The notes under the pieces: model-generated
Database searches by the model: none
What the model was told of the DNA's origin: nothing
What the model saw: only the letters and a program-made list of their open reading frames with translations
DNA from: JADHLJ01 sp038118725
GTDB taxonomy: Bacteria > Pseudomonadota > Alphaproteobacteria > Thalassobaculales > Thalassobaculaceae
Assembly (NCBI GenBank): GCA_038118725.1
Contig: JAYOIK010000001.1
Coordinates: 69,878 to 133,877 of the forward strand
Direction of reading: 5' to 3'
DNA length: 64,000 bases
Made by a program: the position numbers and the translations under genes
Shown here: piece after piece, positions 46,239 through 54,851 of the stretch
How positions within the stretch are numbered: position 1 is the stretch's first letter
Layout: each line of letters opens with the position of its first letter

Positions 46239-47083
46239 GCGTCCGGTCGCTTGATCCTCGCGAACATCCGTTTCGCGCCGATCTCGCGGCCTCCTATCTT
46301 GAGGGCAAGGTCGACGCGCCGCGCTTCGTCGATGGCGAGATGCATAAGGTCGCGGTCGGGGTGCTGCCACTCCACCGCGAACCCGACGCGGGTAGTGGCC
46401 GGGATAGCGAACTGCTCTTCGGAGAGCGCTTCATGGTCTATGACCATGCTTGCGATTGGGTCTGGGGCCAGAACCAGACCGACGGCTATGTCGGCTACGC
46501 CCTGGCCGAGGCGTTGTCGCCGGATGACGGCGCGCCGACTCATGAAATCGTGGTCCCGCGAACCCATGCCTTTGAGAAACCGGATCTGAAGACCCGACCG
46601 GTCGCGTTGCTGCATATGACGAGCCGGGTCGAGGTGGATGACGAAGCGGGAGACTATTGCCGCGTCGATGCTGGCGGCTGGGTGCCCCGACGGCATCTGG
46701 CGAGGATTGGCCAGGCCGATACCGACATTGTCGAGACGGCGCGACGCTTCATGCACACGCCCTATCTCTGGGGAGGAAGGTCAAGCCTTGGCATGGATTG
46801 CTCGGCCCTGGTGCAGTTCGCGCTGATACGGGCCGGTCGCTCGGCGCCGCGCGATAGTGACCAACAGGAACGTTCCATCGGCGCCGTGGTCGATGGCGGC
46901 GTCGAGGCGGCGGTTCCGGGCGACTTGCTGTACCTCAAGGGTCACGTGGTCATGCTCGCCGAGCCGAACAGCGTCATCCACGCCAACGCCCACCACATGG
47001 CCGTCGCCGAGGAGCCCTTGGGCGGGTTTCTGGAGCGAATGACGGGGCTTGGACTGGCGGTGACGACGGTGCGGCGGGTTTGA
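46235..47083 (+). CDS. NlpC/P60-family cell-wall peptidase
   Basis: The 282-residue protein has two SH3-like regions (about 35-95 and 118-160) and a C-terminal NlpC/P60 domain with catalytic Cys189 (MDCSALVQF) and His in KGHVVML, plus HANAHH. No signal peptide is evident, as in other bacterial members of the dipeptide-ligase-linked type that act on recycled muropeptides. It overlaps the VWA gene by 4 bases, making a MoxR-VWA-peptidase operon. Confidence 0.9.
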   Translation: MSVRSLDPREHPFRADLAASYLEGKVDAPRFVDGEMHKVAVGVLPLHREPDAGSGRDSELLFGERFMVYDHACDWVWGQNQTDGYVGYALAEALSPDDGAPTHEIVVPRTHAFEKPDLKTRPVALLHMTSRVEVDDEAGDYCRVDAGGWVPRRHLARIGQADTDIVETARRFMHTPYLWGGRSSLGMDCSALVQFALIRAGRSAPRDSDQQERSIGAVVDGGVEAAVPGDLLYLKGHVVMLAEPNSVIHANAHHMAVAEEPLGGFLERMTGLGLAVTTVRRV

Positions 47084-47141
47084 ACCGTTGTTCCGGGAGA
47101 GAGGGCCAGCACGGCCACAAATGTTCTCGACCAATCCCGCC

Positions 47142-47285
47142 GTATCCCCGACGAAGGTCGGGGTCGAAGCCTGAAGCGCCGGTAGGAGGCGGAAATGACG
47201 ATCATTTTGACGGATCGGTGGAATGCCGCGCTATCCGTCGCTTGGAAATGCTTCACGCTTGGGCCCCGACCTTCGTCGGGGATAC
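47142..47285. repeat. REP-like inverted repeat pair
   Basis: Arm 1 (47142-47163) and arm 2 (47264-47285) are perfect reverse complements over 22 bases, with core CCCCGACGAAGGTCGGGG, itself a 7-pair hairpin. Weaker matching continues inward (AAGC-N-TGAAGC). The gap between NlpC/P60 and the phosphatase gene (47084-47367) holds no gene. The structure resembles a bacterial interspersed palindromic element. Confidence 0.8.
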
Positions 47286-47367
47286 GCAAGTGAAGGTTTC
47301 GACGGGCGTGGAGCGCCGAACGAACGACTCATTCGGACAGCGATGATGCGAGGGCAACGTCGCTAAA

Positions 47368-47970
47368 TCACGCCTGAATAAACGTCTCCGTCCCGTCGCC
47401 ATCGAGTCGGTAGAAGCCGTCCTGTGGTTCGTCCAGACCCAGAAAAACCTCCGGCTCCAGGCCGCGCCACAATCCGCGGAAGACCCGGTTGTGGGCGCCG
47501 TGCGCGACAACGACGATGGGGCTGGTCGACGGGAGATTGTCGATGAAATCGCCGACCCGCTTACCGACCATCTGGTAGCTCTCGCCGCTCGGCGGCACGA
47601 AGCGCCAGCGATCCTCGAGCCGGCTTTGCCAGGCATCGTTATGGTCCGCGCGCAACTCCTCGATATTCAAGCCGTCCCAGATGCCGAAAGTCACTTCCAT
47701 CAGGCGGTCGTCATGGATGATGGCTTCCGGGTCATGCTGGATCATGTCCGCGACAATCGCCGCGGTCTGCTTGGTTCGACCGAGGGGGCTCGCGAAAAAC
47801 ACCGCCGGCGCCGCGCCGTTTAACTCCCGGGCGAGCGCCTTGCCCATGGCCTCGGCCTGGCGAGCGCCGTTTAGGGTAAGGGGCGTGTCGCGCTGACCTT
47901 GCAGGCGCTTGGCCCGGTTCCAGATGGTCTCGCCGTGGCGAAGTAGATAAAGCGGGCCGCTGGGGCTCAT
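47368..47970 (-). CDS. Histidine phosphatase family protein A
   Basis: The 200-residue protein has the catalytic LLRHGETIWNR motif near residue 10 and the second His in VVVAHGAHNRVFRGLW. This is a phosphoglycerate-mutase-like phosphatase; the substrate cannot be told. It overlaps its upstream paralogue by 4 bases, and the two likely form one transcript. Confidence 0.9.
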   Translation of the reverse strand: MSPSGPLYLLRHGETIWNRAKRLQGQRDTPLTLNGARQAEAMGKALARELNGAAPAVFFASPLGRTKQTAAIVADMIQHDPEAIIHDDRLMEVTFGIWDGLNIEELRADHNDAWQSRLEDRWRFVPPSGESYQMVGKRVGDFIDNLPSTSPIVVVAHGAHNRVFRGLWRGLEPEVFLGLDEPQDGFYRLDGDGTETFIQA

Positions 47971-48572
47971 GGCAGGGTTACCTCGATGGTGTCGATACGG
48001 TCGGCGGCGAGCTTGTGAAACGCCTCTTGTGGGCGGTCCAGGGCAAAGGTCTCGGCCTCGGTCAGGTTCAGTTGCAGGCCACGCAGGATCTTAATAGCCA
48101 CGCCGTGCGAGACAACCACGTGGACGCCGCCCTCGGCCTTCCATTCGTCGAGAAGCGGACGCACCCGGTCTTGGACCATCTGGCTGCTCTCGCCGTTCGG
48201 ATGGTGGAAGTTCCAGGGGTCCTTGCGCCGGATCTCGGCCTCCTCGGGGAAGTCGCGGGCCAGCTCGCGCCAGCCGGCATAGCCGTCCCGATCGCCGAGC
48301 GTGATTTCCTTCAGACGGTCATCAAAGGAGATCGTCTCGTAGTCATGCCCGATTACATCGCAAATGATCGCCGCCGTCTGACATGTCCGGCGCAGCGGGC
48401 TCGACCAGAATCGGAACGGCGTGTCGCCGAGTTCGGCGCGCAAGGCCTCGCCGACGGCGGCGGCCTGCTTGGTCCCCTTGAGGGTCAGGGGCGAGTCCGC
48501 CTGACCCTGCAGGCGACCAATACGGTTCCACGTGGTTTCGCCATGGCGAATAAGATAGATCGTCGCGCTCAT
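47967..48572 (-). CDS. Histidine phosphatase family protein B
   Basis: The 201-residue protein begins MSATIYLIRHGETTWNRIGR and has VVVSHGVAIKILRGLQ as its second His motif. It is a diverged paralogue of the next gene (RLQGQADSPLTLKGTKQA against RLQGQRDTPLTLNGARQA). The frame is open to 48662, but the family starts at ATG 48572. The tandem arrangement suggests an old duplication. Confidence 0.9.
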   Translation of the reverse strand: MSATIYLIRHGETTWNRIGRLQGQADSPLTLKGTKQAAAVGEALRAELGDTPFRFWSSPLRRTCQTAAIICDVIGHDYETISFDDRLKEITLGDRDGYAGWRELARDFPEEAEIRRKDPWNFHHPNGESSQMVQDRVRPLLDEWKAEGGVHVVVSHGVAIKILRGLQLNLTEAETFALDRPQEAFHKLAADRIDTIEVTLP

Positions 48573-48748
48573 TTCAGGCCGTTCGGTTGTGCGGGAAGGG
48601 GAGCGAGGAATGACGGACGGTTTCTTAGCATCACCGTCGCCTCCGCCCAAGGGCAGGCGCAACAGGAGGGCGATATCGCCGATTGGGCTCTCGTAGCGAC
48701 GCCAAAGCGGGAGTAAGATTGTCCGGCGCTTGGCAAGGGAGGATGCTC

Positions 48749-49633
48749 ATGCCGGTCAAGATTCGACAAATCGGTCCCTGTTTCGCTGGAGAGGTCGAGG
48801 GCATTGATCCGCGGCTTCCGCTATCGCCGGAGGACGCCCAGGCGATCCATGACGGCATGGACAAATACGCGGTTCTGGTGTTCCACGGCGAACCCATGAG
48901 CCAGGAGGAACATCTCGCCTTTACCCGTTCTCTCGGCGAGATCGAGCATTCCATCGGCGCCAGCCTGCGCGCGGCGAACGAGATGCGCCTGCCGACAACC
49001 TTCGCCGATGTCTCGAATCTCGGTCAGGACGAGAAACCCTATGGCCGGGATGACCGACGGCGGCTTTTCGCCATCGGCAACCGGCTTTGGCATTCCGACA
49101 GTTCCTTCAAGGTGGTGCCGGCGAAATACTCCCTGCTCCACGCGCTCTCGGTGACGTCGTCTGGCGGTAATACCGAGTTCGCCTATATGCCCGCCGCCTA
49201 TGATGCCCTGGACGCGGCGACGAAGGAGCTGATCGAGGACATGGTGTGCGAGCACTCGCAGATGTACTCGCGCCAGCAGGTCGGCTTCTTCGATTTCACC
49301 GAGGAGGAGCAACAACGCTTCGCCCCGGTCCGTCAGCGCCTGGTGCGCACCCACCCGACCACCGGGCGCAAGTCGCTTTTCCTTGCAAGCCACGCGGGCT
49401 CGATCCTCGGGATGCCGGTGCCCGAGGCGCGGTTGCTGCTGCGCGATCTGACCGAGCACGCGACCCAGCGGGAATTCGTGCATGCCCATAAGTGGGAGGT
49501 CGGCGACCTTGTGATCTGGGACAATCGTCAGACCATGCATCGGGCCCGTTCCTTCCCCGCCGATGAGCGCCGGGATATGCGCCGAACCACCATCGTGGGT
49601 GACGGCCCCACGGTCTTGCAACAGGTCGCCTGA
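48749..49633 (+). CDS. TfdA-like Fe(II)/2-oxoglutarate dioxygenase 1
   Basis: The 294-residue protein has the iron triad His115-X-Asp117 (LWHSDSSFK) and distal His264 (RQTMHRARSF), with the 2-oxoglutarate Arg downstream in MRRTTIVGD. Overall it resembles the 2,4-dichlorophenoxyacetate dioxygenase group (GGNTEFAYMPAAYDALDAAT, LVRTHPTTGRKSLFLASHAG). ATG 48749 follows AAGGGAGG by 6 bases; ATG 48743 is too close to it. It is the first of four related genes. Confidence 0.9.
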   Translation: MPVKIRQIGPCFAGEVEGIDPRLPLSPEDAQAIHDGMDKYAVLVFHGEPMSQEEHLAFTRSLGEIEHSIGASLRAANEMRLPTTFADVSNLGQDEKPYGRDDRRRLFAIGNRLWHSDSSFKVVPAKYSLLHALSVTSSGGNTEFAYMPAAYDALDAATKELIEDMVCEHSQMYSRQQVGFFDFTEEEQQRFAPVRQRLVRTHPTTGRKSLFLASHAGSILGMPVPEARLLLRDLTEHATQREFVHAHKWEVGDLVIWDNRQTMHRARSFPADERRDMRRTTIVGDGPTVLQQVA

Positions 49634-49659
49634 AACGCGCGAGAGGAAAGGGTGCCGGC

Positions 49660-50502
49660 ATGCAAATCACCAAGTTGAAGGACCAGATCGGGGCCGAGGT
49701 AACCGGGATCGATCTGCGGGAACCGATAAGCGAGGAGGACCGCCAGGCGCTGTATGACGCGGTGGTCGAGCATGTGGCGCTGGTTATCCGCGATCAGAAG
49801 TTCGACGCCTCGGACTATAGACGGGCCGCCGAGATGTTCGGCGAGTTGATGGAGGATCAGAACCGGATGTACCTGGCCGATGGCGAGCCCATGGTCAGCG
49901 TGCTCTCGAACCGTCACAAGGCGAGCGACGGCGGCCCGGCGAAGGTCGCCAAGAACGCGTCCTGGCACACCGATCACACAAATCAGGAACTGCCGCCGAA
50001 GTTTACCTGTCTCTATGCCGTGGAACTGCCGGATCAGGGCGGCGGCACCTCGGTGGTCAACATGCGCGCGGCGTATGAGGCGCTGCCCGATGCCATGCGC
50101 GGGCGGATCGACGGCATGAAAACCGCCAATACCCTGATCAGCAGCGCGCGGGCGGCCACCGGCAATCCAGATGTGGTGAAGGCGCGCGAGGCGTTGAACG
50201 GCAAGCTCGTCACCCACCCCCTGGTCCGCACCCACCCGGACAAGGGCACCAAGGCCATCTGGTTTCATCAGAACAAGACCGAAACCGTAACTGGCTTGGA
50301 CCCGGTCGAGACCCAGGCCTTTCTGACCGAGCTCTTGGAAACCGCGATCAAGCCGGAGATCACCTATCTTCATGAATGGCGCCTGGGAGACATGCTGTTG
50401 ATCGACAACCGCTCCGCCATGCACAAGGCGGGCTTCGATTTCGACCACAACCAGCATCGGATGCTTTACCGGGTGCTGGTTCGCGGGGATCGGCCCTATT
50501 GA
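49660..50502 (+). CDS. TauD-like Fe(II)/2-oxoglutarate dioxygenase 2
   Basis: The 280-residue protein has His103-X-Asp105 (SWHTDHTNQE) and distal His255 (NRSAMHKAGF). It is closer to the taurine-dioxygenase group (PDQGGGTSVVNMRAAYEALP) than its neighbours. It lies 26 bases after dioxygenase 1. Such enzymes oxidise a C-H bond next to a sulfonate, ether or amine; the substrate here is unknown. Confidence 0.9.
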   Translation: MQITKLKDQIGAEVTGIDLREPISEEDRQALYDAVVEHVALVIRDQKFDASDYRRAAEMFGELMEDQNRMYLADGEPMVSVLSNRHKASDGGPAKVAKNASWHTDHTNQELPPKFTCLYAVELPDQGGGTSVVNMRAAYEALPDAMRGRIDGMKTANTLISSARAATGNPDVVKAREALNGKLVTHPLVRTHPDKGTKAIWFHQNKTETVTGLDPVETQAFLTELLETAIKPEITYLHEWRLGDMLLIDNRSAMHKAGFDFDHNQHRMLYRVLVRGDRPY

Positions 50503-50623
50503 CGGGGGATTGTCGATCACGCTCACGTGACCTTGTAGTGCCCGCCCGAGGGGGATGTTGTTCTATGGCGCGCGTGGCGGATCGGTCCGCGCGGAAGAAC
50601 CTTTCGGGAATGGGAGATTTTTG

Positions 50624-51121
50624 ATGTCGTTTGCTTTCTTCGGGCGCTTCGGCGCGGTTTTGGCTTTTTGCATCGCGGTGGCGGGGCTTTCCGGACAACA
50701 AGCCCTGGCGGCGGACGGATTGGTCGTCAAGACCAGTGACTTCGGCGTCACCAAGACCATCGACCGGCTGGGCATCGCGCTGGAGCGTAAGGGGATCACG
50801 GTCTTCAAGCGGATCAATCACGCCAAGGGCGCGGCGAGCGTTGGGCTCGATCTGGCCGATGCCGAGGTCATCATCTTCGGCAATCCCAAACTTGGCACCC
50901 CGCTGATGCAATCCAACCCGATGATCGGCCTGGATCTGCCGTTCAAGGCCTTGGCCTGGACGGATGCCGACGGTAGCGTCAAGCTCGCCTATACCGACGC
51001 GGACTGGCTGGCCAAGCGCTATGGCATCACCGACAAGGCCAAGGTGTTCAAGGTCATGGCCGGCGCATTGAACAAGTTCACCGACATGGCGACCAAGCGC
51101 GGTGGGTTGCCGAAACAGTAA
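50624..51121 (+). CDS. Secreted DUF302 protein
   Basis: The 165-residue protein has a signal peptide (RFGAVLAFCIAVAGLSGQQA) and a DUF302 domain (VKTSDFGVTKTIDRLGIALE, VFKRINHAKGAASVGLDLAD, EVIIFGNPKLGTPLMQSNP). DUF302 proteins are periplasmic and of unknown function. ATG 50624 was chosen because the signal begins there; the frame is open to 50555. It lies between dioxygenases 2 and 3, which makes it an unexpected member of the block. Confidence 0.85.
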   Translation: MSFAFFGRFGAVLAFCIAVAGLSGQQALAADGLVVKTSDFGVTKTIDRLGIALERKGITVFKRINHAKGAASVGLDLADAEVIIFGNPKLGTPLMQSNPMIGLDLPFKALAWTDADGSVKLAYTDADWLAKRYGITDKAKVFKVMAGALNKFTDMATKRGGLPKQ

Positions 51122-51135
51122 AAAAGGGTTAGGGC

Positions 51136-51993
51136 ATGCAAAACCGGATTGTTGAGGCATCATCGTTCGAACTCCGCCGATTGACGGACACGATGGCGGC
51201 GGAGGTCATCGGGCTCGATCTCAAGGAGCCCTTGGACGCGCCGACCCGCGAGGCGATTTATCAAGCCTTCCTCGACAACCAGATCCTGGTGTTCCGCGAC
51301 CAGGACCTGAGCAAGGAACAGCAGGTCGCGTTCACCGAACAATTCGGTACGCTGGAACGGCACACGCTGACCAACCGGGGGGCGTCGGATTCGCCCTTTG
51401 TGCATATCGTCACCAATCTGGACGCCGACGGAAAGCCGACCGGGGTTCTGAAATCCACCCGTTGGCACTCCGACAAATCCTTCCGGCCCGCGCCCTCGAT
51501 GGCGACAATCCTGCATGCCCGGGTCCTTCCGCCGAACGGCGGGGATACGGTTTTCGCGAATATGTACGCCGCCTACGAAGCGCTCGGCGCTCCCAAAAAG
51601 GCGGAACTCGACCAGGTGCGGGTCGTGCATAGCTGGGAGCTGTCACGCGAGAATATCGGTCGGACCTTGTCGAAGGCGGAGATCGATGACGCGCCGCCCT
51701 CGACCCATCCGCTTGCGCGGGTGCACCCGGATACCGGACGGCGCGCGCTTTTCATGGGCATGCACGCCTCGCATTTCGAGGGCGGTTCCATCGAGGAAGG
51801 CCGGGCGCGGATCGAGGCGCTGGAAGAGCACGCGACCCAGGAGGCGTTTCTCTATCGGCACAACTGGCGCCAAGGCGATCTGTTGATGTGGGACAACCGG
51901 TGTCTTCTGCATCGCGCCGATCCGAATTTCGAGGTGGCGCATCATCCGCGGGTGATGCATCGGACCTGCCTGCGGGGAACGCCCACCGGGTGA
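51136..51993 (+). CDS. TauD/TfdA-family dioxygenase 3
   Basis: The 285-residue protein has His111-X-Asp113 (TRWHSDKSFR) and distal His259 (NRCLLHRADP) with MHRTCLRG following. It carries a distinct middle section (VHSWELSRENIGRTLSKAEI), so it is not a recent copy of its neighbours. It starts 15 bases after the DUF302 gene. Confidence 0.9.
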   Translation: MQNRIVEASSFELRRLTDTMAAEVIGLDLKEPLDAPTREAIYQAFLDNQILVFRDQDLSKEQQVAFTEQFGTLERHTLTNRGASDSPFVHIVTNLDADGKPTGVLKSTRWHSDKSFRPAPSMATILHARVLPPNGGDTVFANMYAAYEALGAPKKAELDQVRVVHSWELSRENIGRTLSKAEIDDAPPSTHPLARVHPDTGRRALFMGMHASHFEGGSIEEGRARIEALEEHATQEAFLYRHNWRQGDLLMWDNRCLLHRADPNFEVAHHPRVMHRTCLRGTPTG

Positions 51994-52003
51994 ACGGGAC
52001 AGG

Positions 52004-52918
52004 ATGATGGGGATCACCGTTACACCGCGCGCCGAGACGTTCTTCGCCGAGGTGGACGGCGTGGATCTAACGGCGCCGATGACGCGGCAAGGCTTCGCCG
52101 AGATCGAGGCCGCTTTTCACGAGCATGGTGTATTGCTGTTTCGCGACCAATTCATCAACGATGAACAGCAGGTCGCCTTCAGCGAATTCTTCGGGCCGGT
52201 CTTCACGACGACGAAATATGCCTGGCGGGGCGAAAAGCCGCGGCTGCGATCGGAAATGGCTGACATTTCCAACATCGATCATACCGGCGCCCTGCTGGCC
52301 GAGGATGATCAGCGACGTCTGCATGCCCGGGCCAACAGGCTTTGGCACACCGACAATACCTTCAAGCATGTTCCGGCGCGGTGCTCGCTGCTGTCGGCCC
52401 GAGAGATTCCATCAAGCGGTGGCAATACCCAATTCGCCGATACGCGCGCGGCCTATGATGCCTTGCCCGAAAGCCGCAAGCGGGAGATCGATGGCCTGAT
52501 CGTCGAACATAGTATCGAGTGGTCACGCCAAAAGACCGGATTTGACGATTTCTCCAAAACCGCGCGGGAAGGCCTGCCGCCGGTGCGACAGGTGCTCGTG
52601 CGGCGGCTCGCGGAGACCGGTCGAAAGGCGCTTTACATCGCCTCCCATGCCTCCCGGATCATCGGGTGGAGCGACGCGGCCGGCCGAGCGCTCCTGGACG
52701 AGTTGGTGGACTTCGCCACGCAACCACGATTTGTTCATGAGCATGTCTGGCGTGAGGGTGATCTGATCGTCTGGGACAATCGCCGGACGATGCACCGCGC
52801 CATGCCCTATGACGAAATGGCGGACCGGCGGGTCCTGCATCGCACTACCGTTTCAGACGAAATGAACAGTGTAGAGCGGACGGCGATCGAAACCCCGGCG
52901 CTACAAGGCCCTGGTTGA
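52004..52918 (+). CDS. TfdA-like Fe(II)/2-oxoglutarate dioxygenase 4
   Basis: The 304-residue protein has His115-X-Asp117 (LWHTDNTFKH) and distal His264 (RRTMHRAMPY). It is most like dioxygenase 1 (SSGGNTQFADTRAAYDALPE, RKALYIASHASRIIGW). It starts 11 bases after dioxygenase 3 and ends 6 bases from the convergent exporter gene. Confidence 0.9.
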   Translation: MMGITVTPRAETFFAEVDGVDLTAPMTRQGFAEIEAAFHEHGVLLFRDQFINDEQQVAFSEFFGPVFTTTKYAWRGEKPRLRSEMADISNIDHTGALLAEDDQRRLHARANRLWHTDNTFKHVPARCSLLSAREIPSSGGNTQFADTRAAYDALPESRKREIDGLIVEHSIEWSRQKTGFDDFSKTAREGLPPVRQVLVRRLAETGRKALYIASHASRIIGWSDAAGRALLDELVDFATQPRFVHEHVWREGDLIVWDNRRTMHRAMPYDEMADRRVLHRTTVSDEMNSVERTAIETPALQGPG

Positions 52919-52924
52919 GTCGAT

Positions 52925-53701
52925 CTAGTTTAGAAAATCTTCCATCGCGAGGCCCAGGGTCACGACCCCGATGACGGCGAGGATCAATAGGGCTCCGGCG
53001 CGGAAATGCTGGTGCCCTCGACCGGAGAAAAACCGGGCGCCCACCCAGGTACTCGCGAAATAAAGTGGAAACAGCATCACGCTGATCAGCAACACGTCGC
53101 GGGTGAAAAGATCGTTTATCCAGAGTGCCGGAATGCCGCAAACCGACAGCGCCGCGACCGCGCCGATAACGTTTGAACGTTGCTGATCCGTGCTGCCGAC
53201 GCGGGACAAGGCCACGGCGACCGCCGGTGGGCCGCCGGCCCCGGCGGATCCTTGCACCAATCCGGAGACCACGCCAGCGAAGGTAAACACCCCAAGGCCG
53301 GCGCCTGGTGGAAGCTTCCAGCCCTTGTAAAGCATCGCCACCATCAGCAACACGAAGCCAGAGATCAGGATCTTCATGAGCGCCGGCTCGCTTATGATCA
53401 GAAACCAGGTGCCGATCGGCGCGGCGACAAAGGACGCGACGCCGAAGGGAATGACAAAGCCGCGCTCGGCGTGGCGAACGGCGGTGGGCAGGAGCTGAAC
53501 CATCGCCGGCAGGCCGCTCAACGTCGCGATCGGCACCGCAGCCGCGGGACCGTAGACCGTGCTCAGCACCATAACGATGATCAACGAGGCGCCGAAGCCG
53601 ACGAAGCCGCGAATAAAGCCCGCCAACAGCATCGTGCCCGCGACCAGGGTGACAACGCTCACCGGTTGCGCGGCGACCAGATCTCGCGCGGCATCAAGCA
53701 T
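52925..53701 (-). CDS. TauE/SafE (TSUP) family membrane protein
   Basis: The 258-residue protein has about eight hydrophobic segments with the TSUP patterns LLAGFIRGFVGFGASLIIVM and VSGLVQGSAGAGGPPAVAVA. TSUP proteins move sulfite, sulfoacetate or other organic anions. Next to TauD-type enzymes it could export sulfite released from sulfonates; this is inference. The frame is open to 53827 without homology, so ATG 53701 is used; the ribosome site is weak. Confidence 0.85.
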   Translation of the reverse strand: MLDAARDLVAAQPVSVVTLVAGTMLLAGFIRGFVGFGASLIIVMVLSTVYGPAAAVPIATLSGLPAMVQLLPTAVRHAERGFVIPFGVASFVAAPIGTWFLIISEPALMKILISGFVLLMVAMLYKGWKLPPGAGLGVFTFAGVVSGLVQGSAGAGGPPAVAVALSRVGSTDQQRSNVIGAVAALSVCGIPALWINDLFTRDVLLISVMLFPLYFASTWVGARFFSGRGHQHFRAGALLILAVIGVVTLGLAMEDFLN

Positions 53702-53936
53702 CAAGCCGGACCGACGGGATAGGTGGTCGAGGGGACCGAAGCACCGGCGGCGCGGAGAAAGGGAGCTGCATCGAGTATCCGGGCTAGGGGAGGAGAAAGA
53801 TGAGGCCGTGTCCGGCGCCATCATCAACGGGTCCGGGGTGCCGGTCCAGTCTGGCGTTGTTTAAATCACTCACCTCCTGGTCCGGCATGGGTTAGATTTC
53901 ACCGGATCCAGTTGGTGGCATGGCGAGGCTCGGGGC

Positions 53937-54568
53937 ATGATGGAGAGCTTGGACGACAACTATGCGCGCGGTGGTTTTCACGCGCGTCTGGAGCCGGGCG
54001 CCCGTCCGGCCGTGCTCGTGATTGACATGGCAATGGCCTATTTCGAGCCGTCATCGCCACTCTTCGCCGATGTGGACGCCACGCGCGAAGCAGCGATCAC
54101 GCTTCTTGGCGCGGCCCGTGGCGCCGGTGTCCCGGTTCTTCATACCTCCGTGCGCTATCAACCCGGCGGCGCGGATGGCGGTGTCTTTTATCGTAAGCTT
54201 CCGGCGTTGAGCGTTTTCGATGAAGGCTCGCCCTTGGGAGAATTCGCGCCGGGGGTCGAGCCGACGCCGGACGAGACGGTTTTCGTCAAGCAATACGCTT
54301 CCGCCTTCCATGGCACCGCCTTGGAGGAAACCTTGAAGACTAGGGCAATCGCACATTGTTGATCTGCGGCGTCACCACGTCCGGTTGCGTGCGCGCGAGC
54401 GTCGTGGACGCCGTCAGCCGAGGGTTTATCCCCTTGGTTGTCCGCGAGGCGGTCGGTGATCGCGCCGACGAGCCACATGAGGCGAATTTGTTCGATATGT
54501 CGGCGAAATACGCCGAGGTGATCGAACTGTCCGAGGCCTTGGACTATATCGCCGCGACATCGGGCTGA
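53937..54568 (+). pseudogene. Isochorismatase-family cysteine hydrolase, frameshifted
   Basis: Frame 1 (53937-54362) has the catalytic Asp in AVLVIDMAMAYF and Lys in TVFVKQYASAFHGT. Frame 2 (from about 54354 to 54568) has the catalytic Cys in LLICGVTTSGCVRASVVDA. The family reads both without a break, and the join at 54348-54356 (ATCGCACATTG) would be restored by one added base. So one base is missing and the product lacks its Cys. It may be a recent pseudogene or a sequence error. Confidence 0.85.
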
Positions 54569-54653
54569 AGGCATCACCGCGAGGCGTGCCCACTTCGCGG
54601 TGGCCGTCAAACATGGAAATGCCAGGCGAGACTCTCCAAATAAGTGATCAGAT

Positions 54654-54683
54654 TTGACCGATACGGTTTTCTGTCTTTACAAT
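54654..54683 (+). promoter_or_regulatory. Candidate sigma-70-type promoter of the DyP-P450 operon
   Basis: TTGACC (54654-54659) and TACAAT (54678-54683) are 18 bases apart in an AT-rich part of an otherwise empty 283-base gap. A leader of about 160 bases would follow to the ATG at 54852. No operator repeat was recognised. Confidence 0.5.
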
Positions 54684-54851
54684 GTAAAATCAAAATAATG
54701 AGGGATCGGTAATGCGATCATTTGGAAAGTGTCGCGTTAATTCGGAAGCGTTGAGGCGGGTTTTCGGGTTCAACCATGATCAACATCATGACCGGACCGC
54801 GAAAGTTTCTTCCTGCGGCTCTCGCGATGACTCTGGTCAAAGGGCCGATCG

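Noticed and set aside
44706..46370. Minus-strand open frame of 554 codons over the VWA region
   Set aside because: It is a shadow of the VWA and secreted-protein genes, including the 12-base repeats read as HWAS-like motifs.
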